The notes below the pieces were generated by a model. It was given only the letters and a program-made list of their open reading frames with translations. It was not told where the DNA came from and made no database searches. A DNA stretch of 5,617 nt from Porphyrobacter sp. UBA7686 (GTDB lineage Bacteria > Pseudomonadota > Alphaproteobacteria > Sphingomonadales > Sphingomonadaceae). The stretch is from the NCBI GenBank assembly GCA_002482865.1, contig DLGU01000113.1, positions 2,572-8,188 on the forward strand, read 5' to 3'. Made by a program: the position numbers and the translations under genes. Of this stretch, positions 1-5,617 are shown one piece after another; the first letter of the stretch is position 1, and each line of letters begins with the position of its first letter.

Positions 1-2366
1 GCGAGGAAATCGCCGCCCAGCGACTTGTTGGCGCTGCCAAAGGCGACAAACGCCGGATCGCCCGCGTCGAGCGGCGTGATCTGCGAGCCGAGGATAAAGC
101 TCTGCGGCGAATTGGGGCGGTTGACGAGGATGATGCGGTTGCCGTTGGCGCCCATGTTGTCGGCGAACTGCTTGGTGCCCTTGGGCGTGGCAGGCGCGCT
201 CCAGTCGCCGAATGCGGCATTGAGCGCGGTCACGATCTCGGCCAGCGGCTTGTCAGAGATGACGAAGACCTCGCCATTATCCGGGCGAATCCAGCTGTCC
301 TTGTGGGCGATCAGGTCATCGCGGGTGATGCTGCTCACGCTCGCCACTGTCGGCACGCGGCCATAGGGGCTATTGGCACCGAACAGCTCCGGCGTCAGCG
401 TCAGCTGGGCGATACCCTGCGGCGACTTCATCGCCTGGCGAAGACCGGTGATGGTCTGGTTGCGCACCCGCTCAAGGTCTTCAGGATTGAAGGCCGGTTC
501 GCGCATGATCTGACGCATCAGGTCGAGCGACGGGGCAAGGTTGGCCGTGAGCGCCGAGAGCGTGAAGGTTGACCGGTCATCGCCCCCGCCAACCGAAACG
601 GTCGCGCCGAGCCGCTCACCCGCCTCGGCGATCTGCTGCGCCGACAGGTTCTTTGTGCCTTCGTCGAACAGCGACAGGGTGAGGCCGTCGAGACCGGTCT
701 TGCCCGCCGGATCGGCCGCGCCGCCCGCATTGAAGGCCATCGACACATAGGTCGCCGGCACCGCGGTGCGGCGGGCATAGGTGACCTTCATGCCGTTCTT
801 CAGGGTTGCACGCTCGACATCGGGGAAGTCGAGCTGCGCAATCGAATCAATCGGCGGGGCCGGACGGACGGCCGAGACGCTGATCGTCTCGGCAGCGCGG
901 TCCCGCTCGGACGCGTTTGCACCTTCGGCGGCCACCGATGCGGCTTCCTCGTAGGTCGCATCGCGTGCGCCGGGCTCCAGCACCACGGTCATCGCCGGGC
1001 GGGTCATCCAGCTGCCCAGTGCCGCCTTGACGTCAGCCGGGGTGAGCTTGGCGAGCGCTTCAAACTCGCGCGCATAGAAATGGGGATCACCCGCCAGCAC
1101 TTCGCCTTCGGCCAGGGTCTGCGCCTTGCCGCTGAAGCCGCCAACCTGCTCCAGCCCGCGGATCGTGCGAGCGAGATTGCTGGTCACTGCGCGGCGCACT
1201 TCGTCTTCGGTCGGGCCTTCTGCGATCAGCTTGGCGACCACTTCGTCCATCCGCTTTTCCAGCACGGCAAGATCAACACCTTCCTTGGCGGTCGCTTCGA
1301 CCTGAAGGATGCCGATGCGGTGGAAGGCGGAATTGCCGGCCGAAACGCTGACGGCCAGCTGCTCGTCGCGCACCAGCACATTGTCGAGCCGGCTTGAGGC
1401 GAGGCCGCCGAGGATCGACGCACCCACGTCAAGCGCGATGCGATCCTTGCCGGTGATCCCTTCGACCGGCCAGTAGCGGGTCACGCTGGTCGCGGCGACC
1501 TGATCCTTGAAAGTCTTACGCACGGGCTCGGCTAGAGTCGGGACCGGGGCCTGTGCCGGATCATTGACCGGGCCGCGCGCGATGGTGCCGAAATACTTCT
1601 CGACCAGCGGCTTGGCTTCGGCAGCGGAAATGTCGCCCGCGATCACCAGCGTGGCGTTGTTGGGGCCGTAATTCTCGGTGAACCACGCCTTCACATCCTC
1701 CATCGAGGCGGAATCGAGGTCGGCCATCGAACCGATTGCTTCGTGCTGATAGGGGTGGCCATCGGGGAACAGGGTCTTGAGCACGTCGTAGAACACCAGA
1801 CCGCCCGGCTCGTTATCGCCCTGACGCTTTTCGTTCTGCACGACGCCGCGCTGATTATCGAGCTTGCCCTGCGTCACCGCACCCAGCAGGTAGCCCATGC
1901 GGTCGCTTTCCAGCCACAGCGCGCGCTCCAAGGCGGGGCGGGGGACGGTCTGGAAGTAATTGGTGCGGTCGAACCACGTCGTGCCGTTGTAATCGGTCGC
2001 GCCCATTTCCGCGAGGTACTTGAAGTAGTCATCCGGCGCGTTTTCCGAGCCGTTGAACATCAGGTGTTCGAACAGGTGGGCAAAGCCGGTCTTGCCTTCC
2101 GGCTCGTCCTTGGAGCCGACATTGTACCATACCGTCACGTTGACGATCGGCGCCTTGCGGTCTTCATGCACCAGCACGGTGAGGCCGTTTGCCAGCTCGA
2201 ACTGCTGATAGGGGATCGTCACCTGGCTCACGAGAGTCGGCAGATCGGCAGTTGCCTGCGGGGCAGCGCTGGCGGCAGGCGCGGTCTGGGCGAGCGCGGG
2301 GGCGAACGGCACGGCAAGCGCAAGGGCGAGCGCCGAAAGGCTGGCGGCGGCAAAACGGTGGGTCAT
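1..2366 (-). CDS. Secreted M16 (pitrilysin/insulinase-like) zinc metallopeptidase, tandem M16 halves, 3' end outside window
   Basis: This is a predicted exported zinc endopeptidase that degrades peptides, probably in the periplasm. I translated 788 codons from the ATG with no stop. The gene runs off the left edge; two-half M16 proteins are usually about 900-960 residues, so roughly the last 120-170 are missing. Residues 1-26 form a signal peptide: His3/Arg4, an Ala/Leu-rich core, then Ala-Leu-Ala before Gln27. The inverted zinc motif HLFEH is at residues 97-101 (His97 and His101 bind zinc, Glu100 is the catalytic base), and Glu179 in VVQNEKRQ is the third ligand at the expected spacing. The inactive M16 C-domain spans about 205-400. 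A second M16 half begins near 515; its aligned motif is GLTLS (561-565), so it cannot bind zinc and is presumably structural, as is normal in the family. GGAG lies 9 nt before the ATG. The gene follows the acylase by 44 bp and is probably cotranscribed with it. The family is sure; the substrate is unknown. Confidence 0.95.
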   Translation of the reverse strand, partial: MTHRFAAASLSALALALAVPFAPALAQTAPAASAAPQATADLPTLVSQVTIPYQQFELANGLTVLVHEDRKAPIVNVTVWYNVGSKDEPEGKTGFAHLFEHLMFNGSENAPDDYFKYLAEMGATDYNGTTWFDRTNYFQTVPRPALERALWLESDRMGYLLGAVTQGKLDNQRGVVQNEKRQGDNEPGGLVFYDVLKTLFPDGHPYQHEAIGSMADLDSASMEDVKAWFTENYGPNNATLVIAGDISAAEAKPLVEKYFGTIARGPVNDPAQAPVPTLAEPVRKTFKDQVAATSVTRYWPVEGITGKDRIALDVGASILGGLASSRLDNVLVRDEQLAVSVSAGNSAFHRIGILQVEATAKEGVDLAVLEKRMDEVVAKLIAEGPTEDEVRRAVTSNLARTIRGLEQVGGFSGKAQTLAEGEVLAGDPHFYAREFEALAKLTPADVKAALGSWMTRPAMTVVLEPGARDATYEEAASVAAEGANASERDRAAETISVSAVRPAPPIDSIAQLDFPDVERATLKNGMKVTYARRTAVPATYVSMAFNAGGAADPAGKTGLDGLTLSLFDEGTKNLSAQQIAEAGERLGATVSVGGGDDRSTFTLSALTANLAPSLDLMRQIMREPAFNPEDLERVRNQTITGLRQAMKSPQGIAQLTLTPELFGANSPYGRVPTVASVSSITRDDLIAHKDSWIRPDNGEVFVISDKPLAEIVTALNAAFGDWSAPATPKGTKQFADNMGANGNRIILVNRPNSPQSFILGSQITPLDAGDPAFVAFGSANKSLGGDFL

Positions 2367-2375
2367 GGATGAAGG

Positions 2376-2379
2376 CTCC
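2376..2379 (-). promoter_or_regulatory. Ribosome binding site of the M16 peptidase gene
   Basis: GGAG on the minus strand lies 9 nt before the ATG at 2366. The other two genes here have the same spacing. It lies in the 44-bp gap after the acylase stop, so the peptidase can be initiated independently on a shared mRNA. Confidence 0.7.
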
Positions 2380-2410
2380 GGTGAAACATCATGCGAGAGG
2401 AAAGCGCCAG

Positions 2411-4639
2411 TCAGCGCGCGTTGGTGACCGTGGTTGTCACGGCGCGCCGATTGCTGGCTTTCGCCAGCAAATCATCGCGCCAAAAGTGGACAGGCTTCAG
2501 CTTATGATCGACGAACAGCTGCATCTGGTCGGTGTAATGCGGGCTGGCAGGCCGGGTGGTAGCCGCGCCAAAGGGCTGGATCGAACGTGAGGTAACCCGC
2601 TGACCGGGCTGCCATTCGATCCACATGATGAAGCTGTCCCCATGTTTGAGGCTGAGGCGCCCATCTTCGGCCACGTCCCATGTGGTCGACGCGCGCAGCG
2701 TGTCCGATCCGCCGTCCAGCGGCAGGTCAAGCTCGCCCTGCCGCAGACGCAGCAGGTCGCCCATCGGCGGATCGAGCCGGCCGAAATGGGTGGTGAGGTG
2801 GTCGGCGGCGGCTTGCAGCTTCTCGGCCGCATCGGGGAAAGGCTTGTTGTTGTAATCGGCGGACATGAAATCGCGGATGATCAGCAACGCAATGGCATCG
2901 GCAGCGCCCTTGTTGTCGGCGGTGAAATCCCAGCTGAGCAGCAGATCGCGTGCCTCAGCCAGCTGGCCTTCGGCCTTCAGTCCCTCCAGCGTGTCGAACA
3001 ATCGATCAACATAGCCGAGCCGTTCATAGCCGGTGTCATACTTGATCCGCTCCAGCGCCGCGCGGTCGAGCACGCTCGCCTCGGACAGAAGCTTGTAGGC
3101 GCGCCATGAGCGGTTGGTCTGCTTGAGTTCGATACCCATCAGCGGTGCAAACGCTTGGACGTCAAGATCGCTCCCGGCTCCTGCGGCGGTGAACGGGGTG
3201 TTGTTCGAATTGTAGAGCCAGCCGCTGGCCGGGTTCACGATCTTGGGAAGGGTCGCGTAATCGACCGCGCCCTGCCAGATGAGGTCTGACCGATTGCCGG
3301 GGAGGACATTGCGCCAGTCGGCCTTCACGCCTTCAGGTCGGCGGGGGATCGCGGCGTTATAGACATAGGCGATGGTGCCCGCCTCGTCGGCATAGATGAA
3401 GTTGGTCGAGGGGATGGCGAGGCGTGACAACTGCGCCTCCCACTCAGCGAAATTGGTCGCCTTGTTGATGCGGTAGTAGGCGTCGAGTTGGCCGAGCTGC
3501 CCGATCCCGCCATAGCGGATGGCAAAGGCGCCCTTGGCGTTCTTGATCACCGGGCCATGCGCCGACCGTAGCACTTCCTTCCGGATCGGCAGCACCACGG
3601 GGCCGATCTTGACCGGAAGCGTCACCCACTTGCTTTCCAGATCGCGCCATTCGCCGTCCAGCTTGTAGCGGGTGCCGGTCTCGTCGAGTTCCAGTTGGTA
3701 GACGTCGATCATGTCAGGCGTGTTGACCGTGTTGGTCCAGCCCAAATGCTCGTTGTGGCCGAGGAAAGGGAAGGGCGATCCTGGGAAGTTCGCGCCGGCG
3801 AAGTGCCAGCCTTCGCCGCTTTCGACCACAAGTTCGTACCACGCCACACCGCCGCGCAGAGGCTGGTGCGAGTTGGAGATCAGCGTGGTCGGCCCGCCGG
3901 ACTTCTTGGGTGCGACGGCAAAGGCGTTGGAGCCGAGGTGTTCGGCTTCCTCGCCCAGCGGCAGAACTATGCGGCGCGCCTGATTGGTGGCGGGCGCTGC
4001 GGGTTCGGTTTGCGTGGGTTCGGCAACCGGCAGCGGCGGGCGCGGGAAGCCGGGGATGTCGGGACCATGCTCGCGGCGCAGTTCCTCGTCTGCCACAAGC
4101 GGTCCGATCACGCCGTCCAGCCCGAAGAAGAACGGTTGGCGCAGCGCAAAGCCGGCGGCTACGTCCATGCCGTTGACGGGGAACAGATTAGCGAGCTTGA
4201 CCTCACCCGAATGCTCGGTGGCATATTGGTTGAGGCCCGCTGCATAGGCTTCGAACAGCGCACGGGTATCGGCGGGGAGCTTCGGATATTCGCGCTCCGC
4301 CGTGCCGCGCGCGTCGATCAGGTGGTAGGCGTAATCGATCTGCGCGCCTTCCTCGCCCGCGATCGCGCCGTAACGTCCACGCGCCATCGCGACGACATCT
4401 TGCAGCGTAAAGAAGTCATCCTCGGCATGGGCGATAGCGACGCCGTAAGCCGTGTCGGCATCGGTCTTGCCGTAAATATGCGGCACGCCGAATTCGTCGC
4501 GGATGATCTCGGCTGTGTAGGTCCGGCCGGGGGCGGGGTTGGCAGCGCTGGCAAAGAACGGCTCCCACGTGGCCAGCAACATCACCGCCAGCAACAGAAC
4601 GCCCACCAGCGCAAATGCGCCGCGCTTGACCCAGATCAT
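2411..4639 (-). CDS. Penicillin acylase family amidase (Ntn hydrolase; AHL/aculeacin acylase-like)
   Basis: This is a complete 742-residue precursor of a penicillin-amidase-family (S45) N-terminal-nucleophile hydrolase, which cleaves amide bonds in acylated compounds such as beta-lactams, acyl-homoserine lactones or lipopeptides. After Lys5-Arg6 there is a hydrophobic segment (about 7-25), a signal peptide or membrane anchor directing it to the periplasm. The alpha chain follows, containing RDEFGVPHIYG (near 47-57). A Pro/Ala-rich stretch (about 195-223) is the likely spacer peptide. Autocleavage is expected at Gly236|Ser237 in HLGSNAF, freeing the Ser nucleophile of a 506-residue beta chain. 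Ser-Asn-Ser-His (255-258) puts His at beta-22, as in PvdQ-like acylases (NPH) rather than the Gln of penicillin G acylase. Asp309 and Asp312 fall at beta-73 and beta-76, the calcium-site positions in penicillin G acylase. NSNN (477-480) should hold the oxyanion-hole Asn. The C-terminal SPHYTDQ motif is typical. I chose ATG 4639 because GGGAGAG lies 9 nt upstream; in-frame TTG 4699 and ATG 4675 lack a good site. The family is sure, the substrate unknown. Confidence 0.95.
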   Translation of the reverse strand: MIWVKRGAFALVGVLLLAVMLLATWEPFFASAANPAPGRTYTAEIIRDEFGVPHIYGKTDADTAYGVAIAHAEDDFFTLQDVVAMARGRYGAIAGEEGAQIDYAYHLIDARGTAEREYPKLPADTRALFEAYAAGLNQYATEHSGEVKLANLFPVNGMDVAAGFALRQPFFFGLDGVIGPLVADEELRREHGPDIPGFPRPPLPVAEPTQTEPAAPATNQARRIVLPLGEEAEHLGSNAFAVAPKKSGGPTTLISNSHQPLRGGVAWYELVVESGEGWHFAGANFPGSPFPFLGHNEHLGWTNTVNTPDMIDVYQLELDETGTRYKLDGEWRDLESKWVTLPVKIGPVVLPIRKEVLRSAHGPVIKNAKGAFAIRYGGIGQLGQLDAYYRINKATNFAEWEAQLSRLAIPSTNFIYADEAGTIAYVYNAAIPRRPEGVKADWRNVLPGNRSDLIWQGAVDYATLPKIVNPASGWLYNSNNTPFTAAGAGSDLDVQAFAPLMGIELKQTNRSWRAYKLLSEASVLDRAALERIKYDTGYERLGYVDRLFDTLEGLKAEGQLAEARDLLLSWDFTADNKGAADAIALLIIRDFMSADYNNKPFPDAAEKLQAAADHLTTHFGRLDPPMGDLLRLRQGELDLPLDGGSDTLRASTTWDVAEDGRLSLKHGDSFIMWIEWQPGQRVTSRSIQPFGAATTRPASPHYTDQMQLFVDHKLKPVHFWRDDLLAKASNRRAVTTTVTNAR

Positions 4640-4648
4640 GTCCGATTT

Positions 4649-4655
4649 CTCTCCC
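4649..4655 (-). promoter_or_regulatory. Ribosome binding site that decides the acylase start
   Basis: GGGAGAG on the minus strand ends 9 nt before ATG 4639. It is the only strong Shine-Dalgarno match near the candidate starts, and it puts Lys5-Arg6 and the hydrophobic segment right at the N-terminus, as expected for an export signal. A start at TTG 4699 would add 20 mostly polar residues in front of it. Confidence 0.75.
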
Positions 4656-4766
4656 AAATCGTAAGTCAGCTCCATCGCTTGGCGCTCGAACGAGGTCAAG
4701 GCTCGCGCGGCCTCTTGCCTTGGAGCATGATTGAACCCACCTACTCGGGTAACACACCTGTGCGCG

Positions 4767-4796
4767 ATATTTGCCCTTGGGGACTTGTGTTGCCAA
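4767..4796 (-). promoter_or_regulatory. Weak candidate promoter for the acylase-M16 operon
   Basis: On the minus strand TTGGCA (4796-4791, five of six bases of TTGACA) is followed after 18 bp by AAATAT (4772-4767, three of six bases of TATAAT). The -35 element overlaps the inverted repeat at 4787-4806. It would give a leader of about 120 nt. The -10 is poor, so this is only a candidate. TTGACC at 4699-4694 is another possible -35, but what follows it at the right spacing is worse. Confidence 0.25.
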
Positions 4797-4811
4797 TGTG
4801 CAACACTATCT
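4784..4811 (+). promoter_or_regulatory. Putative RpoH (sigma-32) heat-shock promoter of clpB
   Basis: CTTG (4784-4787) is followed after exactly 17 bp by ACTATCT (4805-4811). The alphaproteobacterial RpoH consensus, from memory, is CTTG-N17/18-CYTATNT, so only the first base of the -10 differs. Transcription should begin near 4817-4820, giving a leader of about 25 nt ending in the clpB ribosome binding site. clpB is a classic RpoH target, which supports the call. A second CTTG at 4776 is too far from the -10. Confidence 0.6.
4787..4806. repeat. Perfect 7-bp inverted repeat in the divergent intergenic region, operator-like
   Basis: GTGTTGC (4787-4793) and GCAACAC (4800-4806) are exact reverse complements separated by CAATGT. 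The 20-bp dyad fits between the -35 and -10 of the putative clpB promoter and also covers the -35 of the candidate acylase promoter. It could bind a dimeric regulator. It does not resemble CIRCE (TTAGCACTC-N9-GAGTGCTAA) or the alphaproteobacterial LexA box (GTTC-N7-GTTC), and no T-tract follows as in a terminator. The repeat is seen directly; its function is inferred. Confidence 0.55.
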
Positions 4812-4827
4812 CGAGGGGGTAACCTTT

Positions 4828-4834
4828 GGAGGGG
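4828..4834 (+). promoter_or_regulatory. Ribosome binding site of clpB
   Basis: GGAGGGG lies 9 nt before the ATG at 4844 and is a strong Shine-Dalgarno match. It is flanked by AACC (4821-4824) and GGTT (4833-4836), which can pair weakly around it. Confidence 0.8.
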
Positions 4835-4843
4835 TTAGACAAC

Positions 4844-5617
4844 ATGAATCTCGAAAAGTTCACCGACCGGGCCAAGGGCTTCCTGCAAGCCGCGCAAACC
4901 GTCGCCATCCGTATGAACCACCAGCGCATTACCCCGCTGCATATCGCCAAGGCCTTGCTTGAGGATAGCGAGGGCATGGCCGCCGGGCTGATCCAACGCG
5001 CGGGCGGACAGGCGCCGTTGGCGGTGACCGCGATTGACGTCGGTCTTTCGAAGGTTCCGGCCGTGACCGGCAGCGGCGCGCAGGCGACGCCCGGTTTGGA
5101 TAATGATGCCGTGCGCGTGCTCGACCAGGCCGAACAGCTCGCCGATAAGGCCGGCGACAGCTACGTTACGGTCGAGCGTATGTTGACCGCGCTTGCCCTG
5201 TCGCAGGGTGCCGCAGGGGAGGGCTTGAAGGCCGCAGGGGTCACGCCGCAAAGCCTCAACACCGCGATCGAGCAACTGCGCGGTGGCAAGCGGGCGGACT
5301 CCGCCAGCGCCGAGAACACCTATGACGCGATGCAGAAATTCGCCCGCGATCTGACGCAGGCGGCGCGCGACGGGAAGCTCGATCCGGTGATCGGCCGCGA
5401 TGAGGAAATCCGCCGCACGATCCAGATCCTCGCCCGCCGGACCAAGAACAACCCCGCCCTGATCGGCGAACCCGGCACCGGCAAGACCGCGATTGCCGAA
5501 GGCCTCGCGCTGCGGATCGCCAATGGCGACGTGCCCGACAGCTTGAAAGGGCGCACGCTGATGAGCCTCGACATGGGCGCGCTGATCGCAGGCGCGAAGT
5601 ATCGCGGCGAGTTCGAG
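4844..5617 (+). CDS. clpB: ATP-dependent protein disaggregase ClpB, N-terminal 258 residues (3' end outside window)
   Basis: ClpB is a cytoplasmic hexameric AAA+ chaperone that, with DnaK/DnaJ/GrpE, pulls polypeptides out of aggregates through its central pore, mainly after heat stress. The reading frame begins [18 protein letters not shown] and stays open to the right edge; about 30 percent of the usual 855-870 residues are visible. The Clp N-domain, with its two similar repeats, occupies about residues 1-145 and holds the conserved [14 protein letters not shown] stretch. After a linker comes the first AAA+ module: [13 protein letters not shown] (179-191), Walker A GEPGTGKT (208-215; Lys214 and Thr215 contact ATP-Mg) and pore-loop KYRG (252-255), whose Tyr253 grips substrate. 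Walker B, the middle coiled coil and the second AAA+ module lie beyond the window. The N-domain, together with the RpoH-like promoter, argues for ClpB over ClpA or ClpC. It is transcribed away from the acylase operon. Nothing looks degraded. Confidence 0.97.
   Translation, partial: MNLEKFTDRAKGFLQAAQTVAIRMNHQRITPLHIAKALLEDSEGMAAGLIQRAGGQAPLAVTAIDVGLSKVPAVTGSGAQATPGLDNDAVRVLDQAEQLADKAGDSYVTVERMLTALALSQGAAGEGLKAAGVTPQSLNTAIEQLRGGKRADSASAENTYDAMQKFARDLTQAARDGKLDPVIGRDEEIRRTIQILARRTKNNPALIGEPGTGKTAIAEGLALRIANGDVPDSLKGRTLMSLDMGALIAGAKYRGEFE

Noticed and set aside
555..820. Loss of the HxxEH zinc motif in the second M16 half as a sign of gene decay
   Set aside because: The second half of two-half M16 peptidases normally lacks the motif, and the reading frame is intact with the first active site complete.
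1743..2372. A 209-codon open frame on the plus strand opposite the start of the M16 gene
   Set aside because: It is antisense to the zinc-motif region of the peptidase, has a composition typical of a shadow frame and shows no known motif.
2363..2392. A nine-codon mini frame (starting ATG ATG) upstream of the M16 gene whose TGA overlaps the M16 ATG
   Set aside because: It has only pyrimidine-rich sequence where a ribosome binding site should be, and frames this short occur by chance. Translational coupling is possible but unsupported.
4787..4806. The inverted repeat as a transcription terminator
   Set aside because: It sits between two divergent genes, has a short stem and is not followed by a T-run on either strand.
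3695..4822. A 375-codon open frame on the plus strand, opposite the acylase gene
   Set aside because: It lies almost wholly antisense to a gene with clear family motifs. Its translation shows no recognisable domain, and long antisense frames are common in GC-rich coding DNA.
4835..5275. A 146-codon open frame on the minus strand opposite clpB
   Set aside because: It is fully antisense to the conserved ClpB N-domain and has no family features.

Overview
The window holds parts of three protein-coding genes on a high-GC chromosome. The GC-rich third codon positions, short spacers and an alphaproteobacterial-style heat-shock promoter point to an alphaproteobacterium. A member of the Sphingomonadales (Erythrobacter/Porphyrobacter-like) is my best guess, from general feel rather than a decisive marker. 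No mobile element, CRISPR array, tRNA or rRNA was seen.

Layout. Minus strand, bases 1-2366: a secreted M16 zinc metallopeptidase with two M16 halves, cut by the left edge, so its C-terminus is missing. Minus strand, bases 2411-4639: a complete penicillin-acylase-family N-terminal-nucleophile amidase. The two are 44 bp apart with no terminator between them, so they probably form an operon read acylase first. Plus strand, from base 4844: the first 258 codons of the ClpB disaggregase, cut by the right edge. All three genes have a purine-rich Shine-Dalgarno sequence 9 nt before the chosen ATG, which supports the start choices.

The 204-bp divergent intergenic region (4640-4843) is the most informative non-coding part. 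A good match to the alphaproteobacterial RpoH (sigma-32) promoter (CTTG, 17 bp, ACTATCT) sits about 30 bp before the clpB ribosome binding site. A perfect 7-bp inverted repeat (GTGTTGC-N6-GCAACAC) fills the spacer between its -35 and -10 elements, where an operator would sit. A weak candidate promoter for the acylase operon on the opposite strand overlaps the same repeat, so one protein could control both directions.

Functionally, the acylase and the M16 peptidase both carry N-terminal export signals and probably act in the periplasm or envelope on amide or peptide substrates. ClpB is a cytoplasmic protein-rescue chaperone. Their adjacency may be incidental. I see no clearly new multi-gene system; the divergent regulatory region is what most merits a second look.
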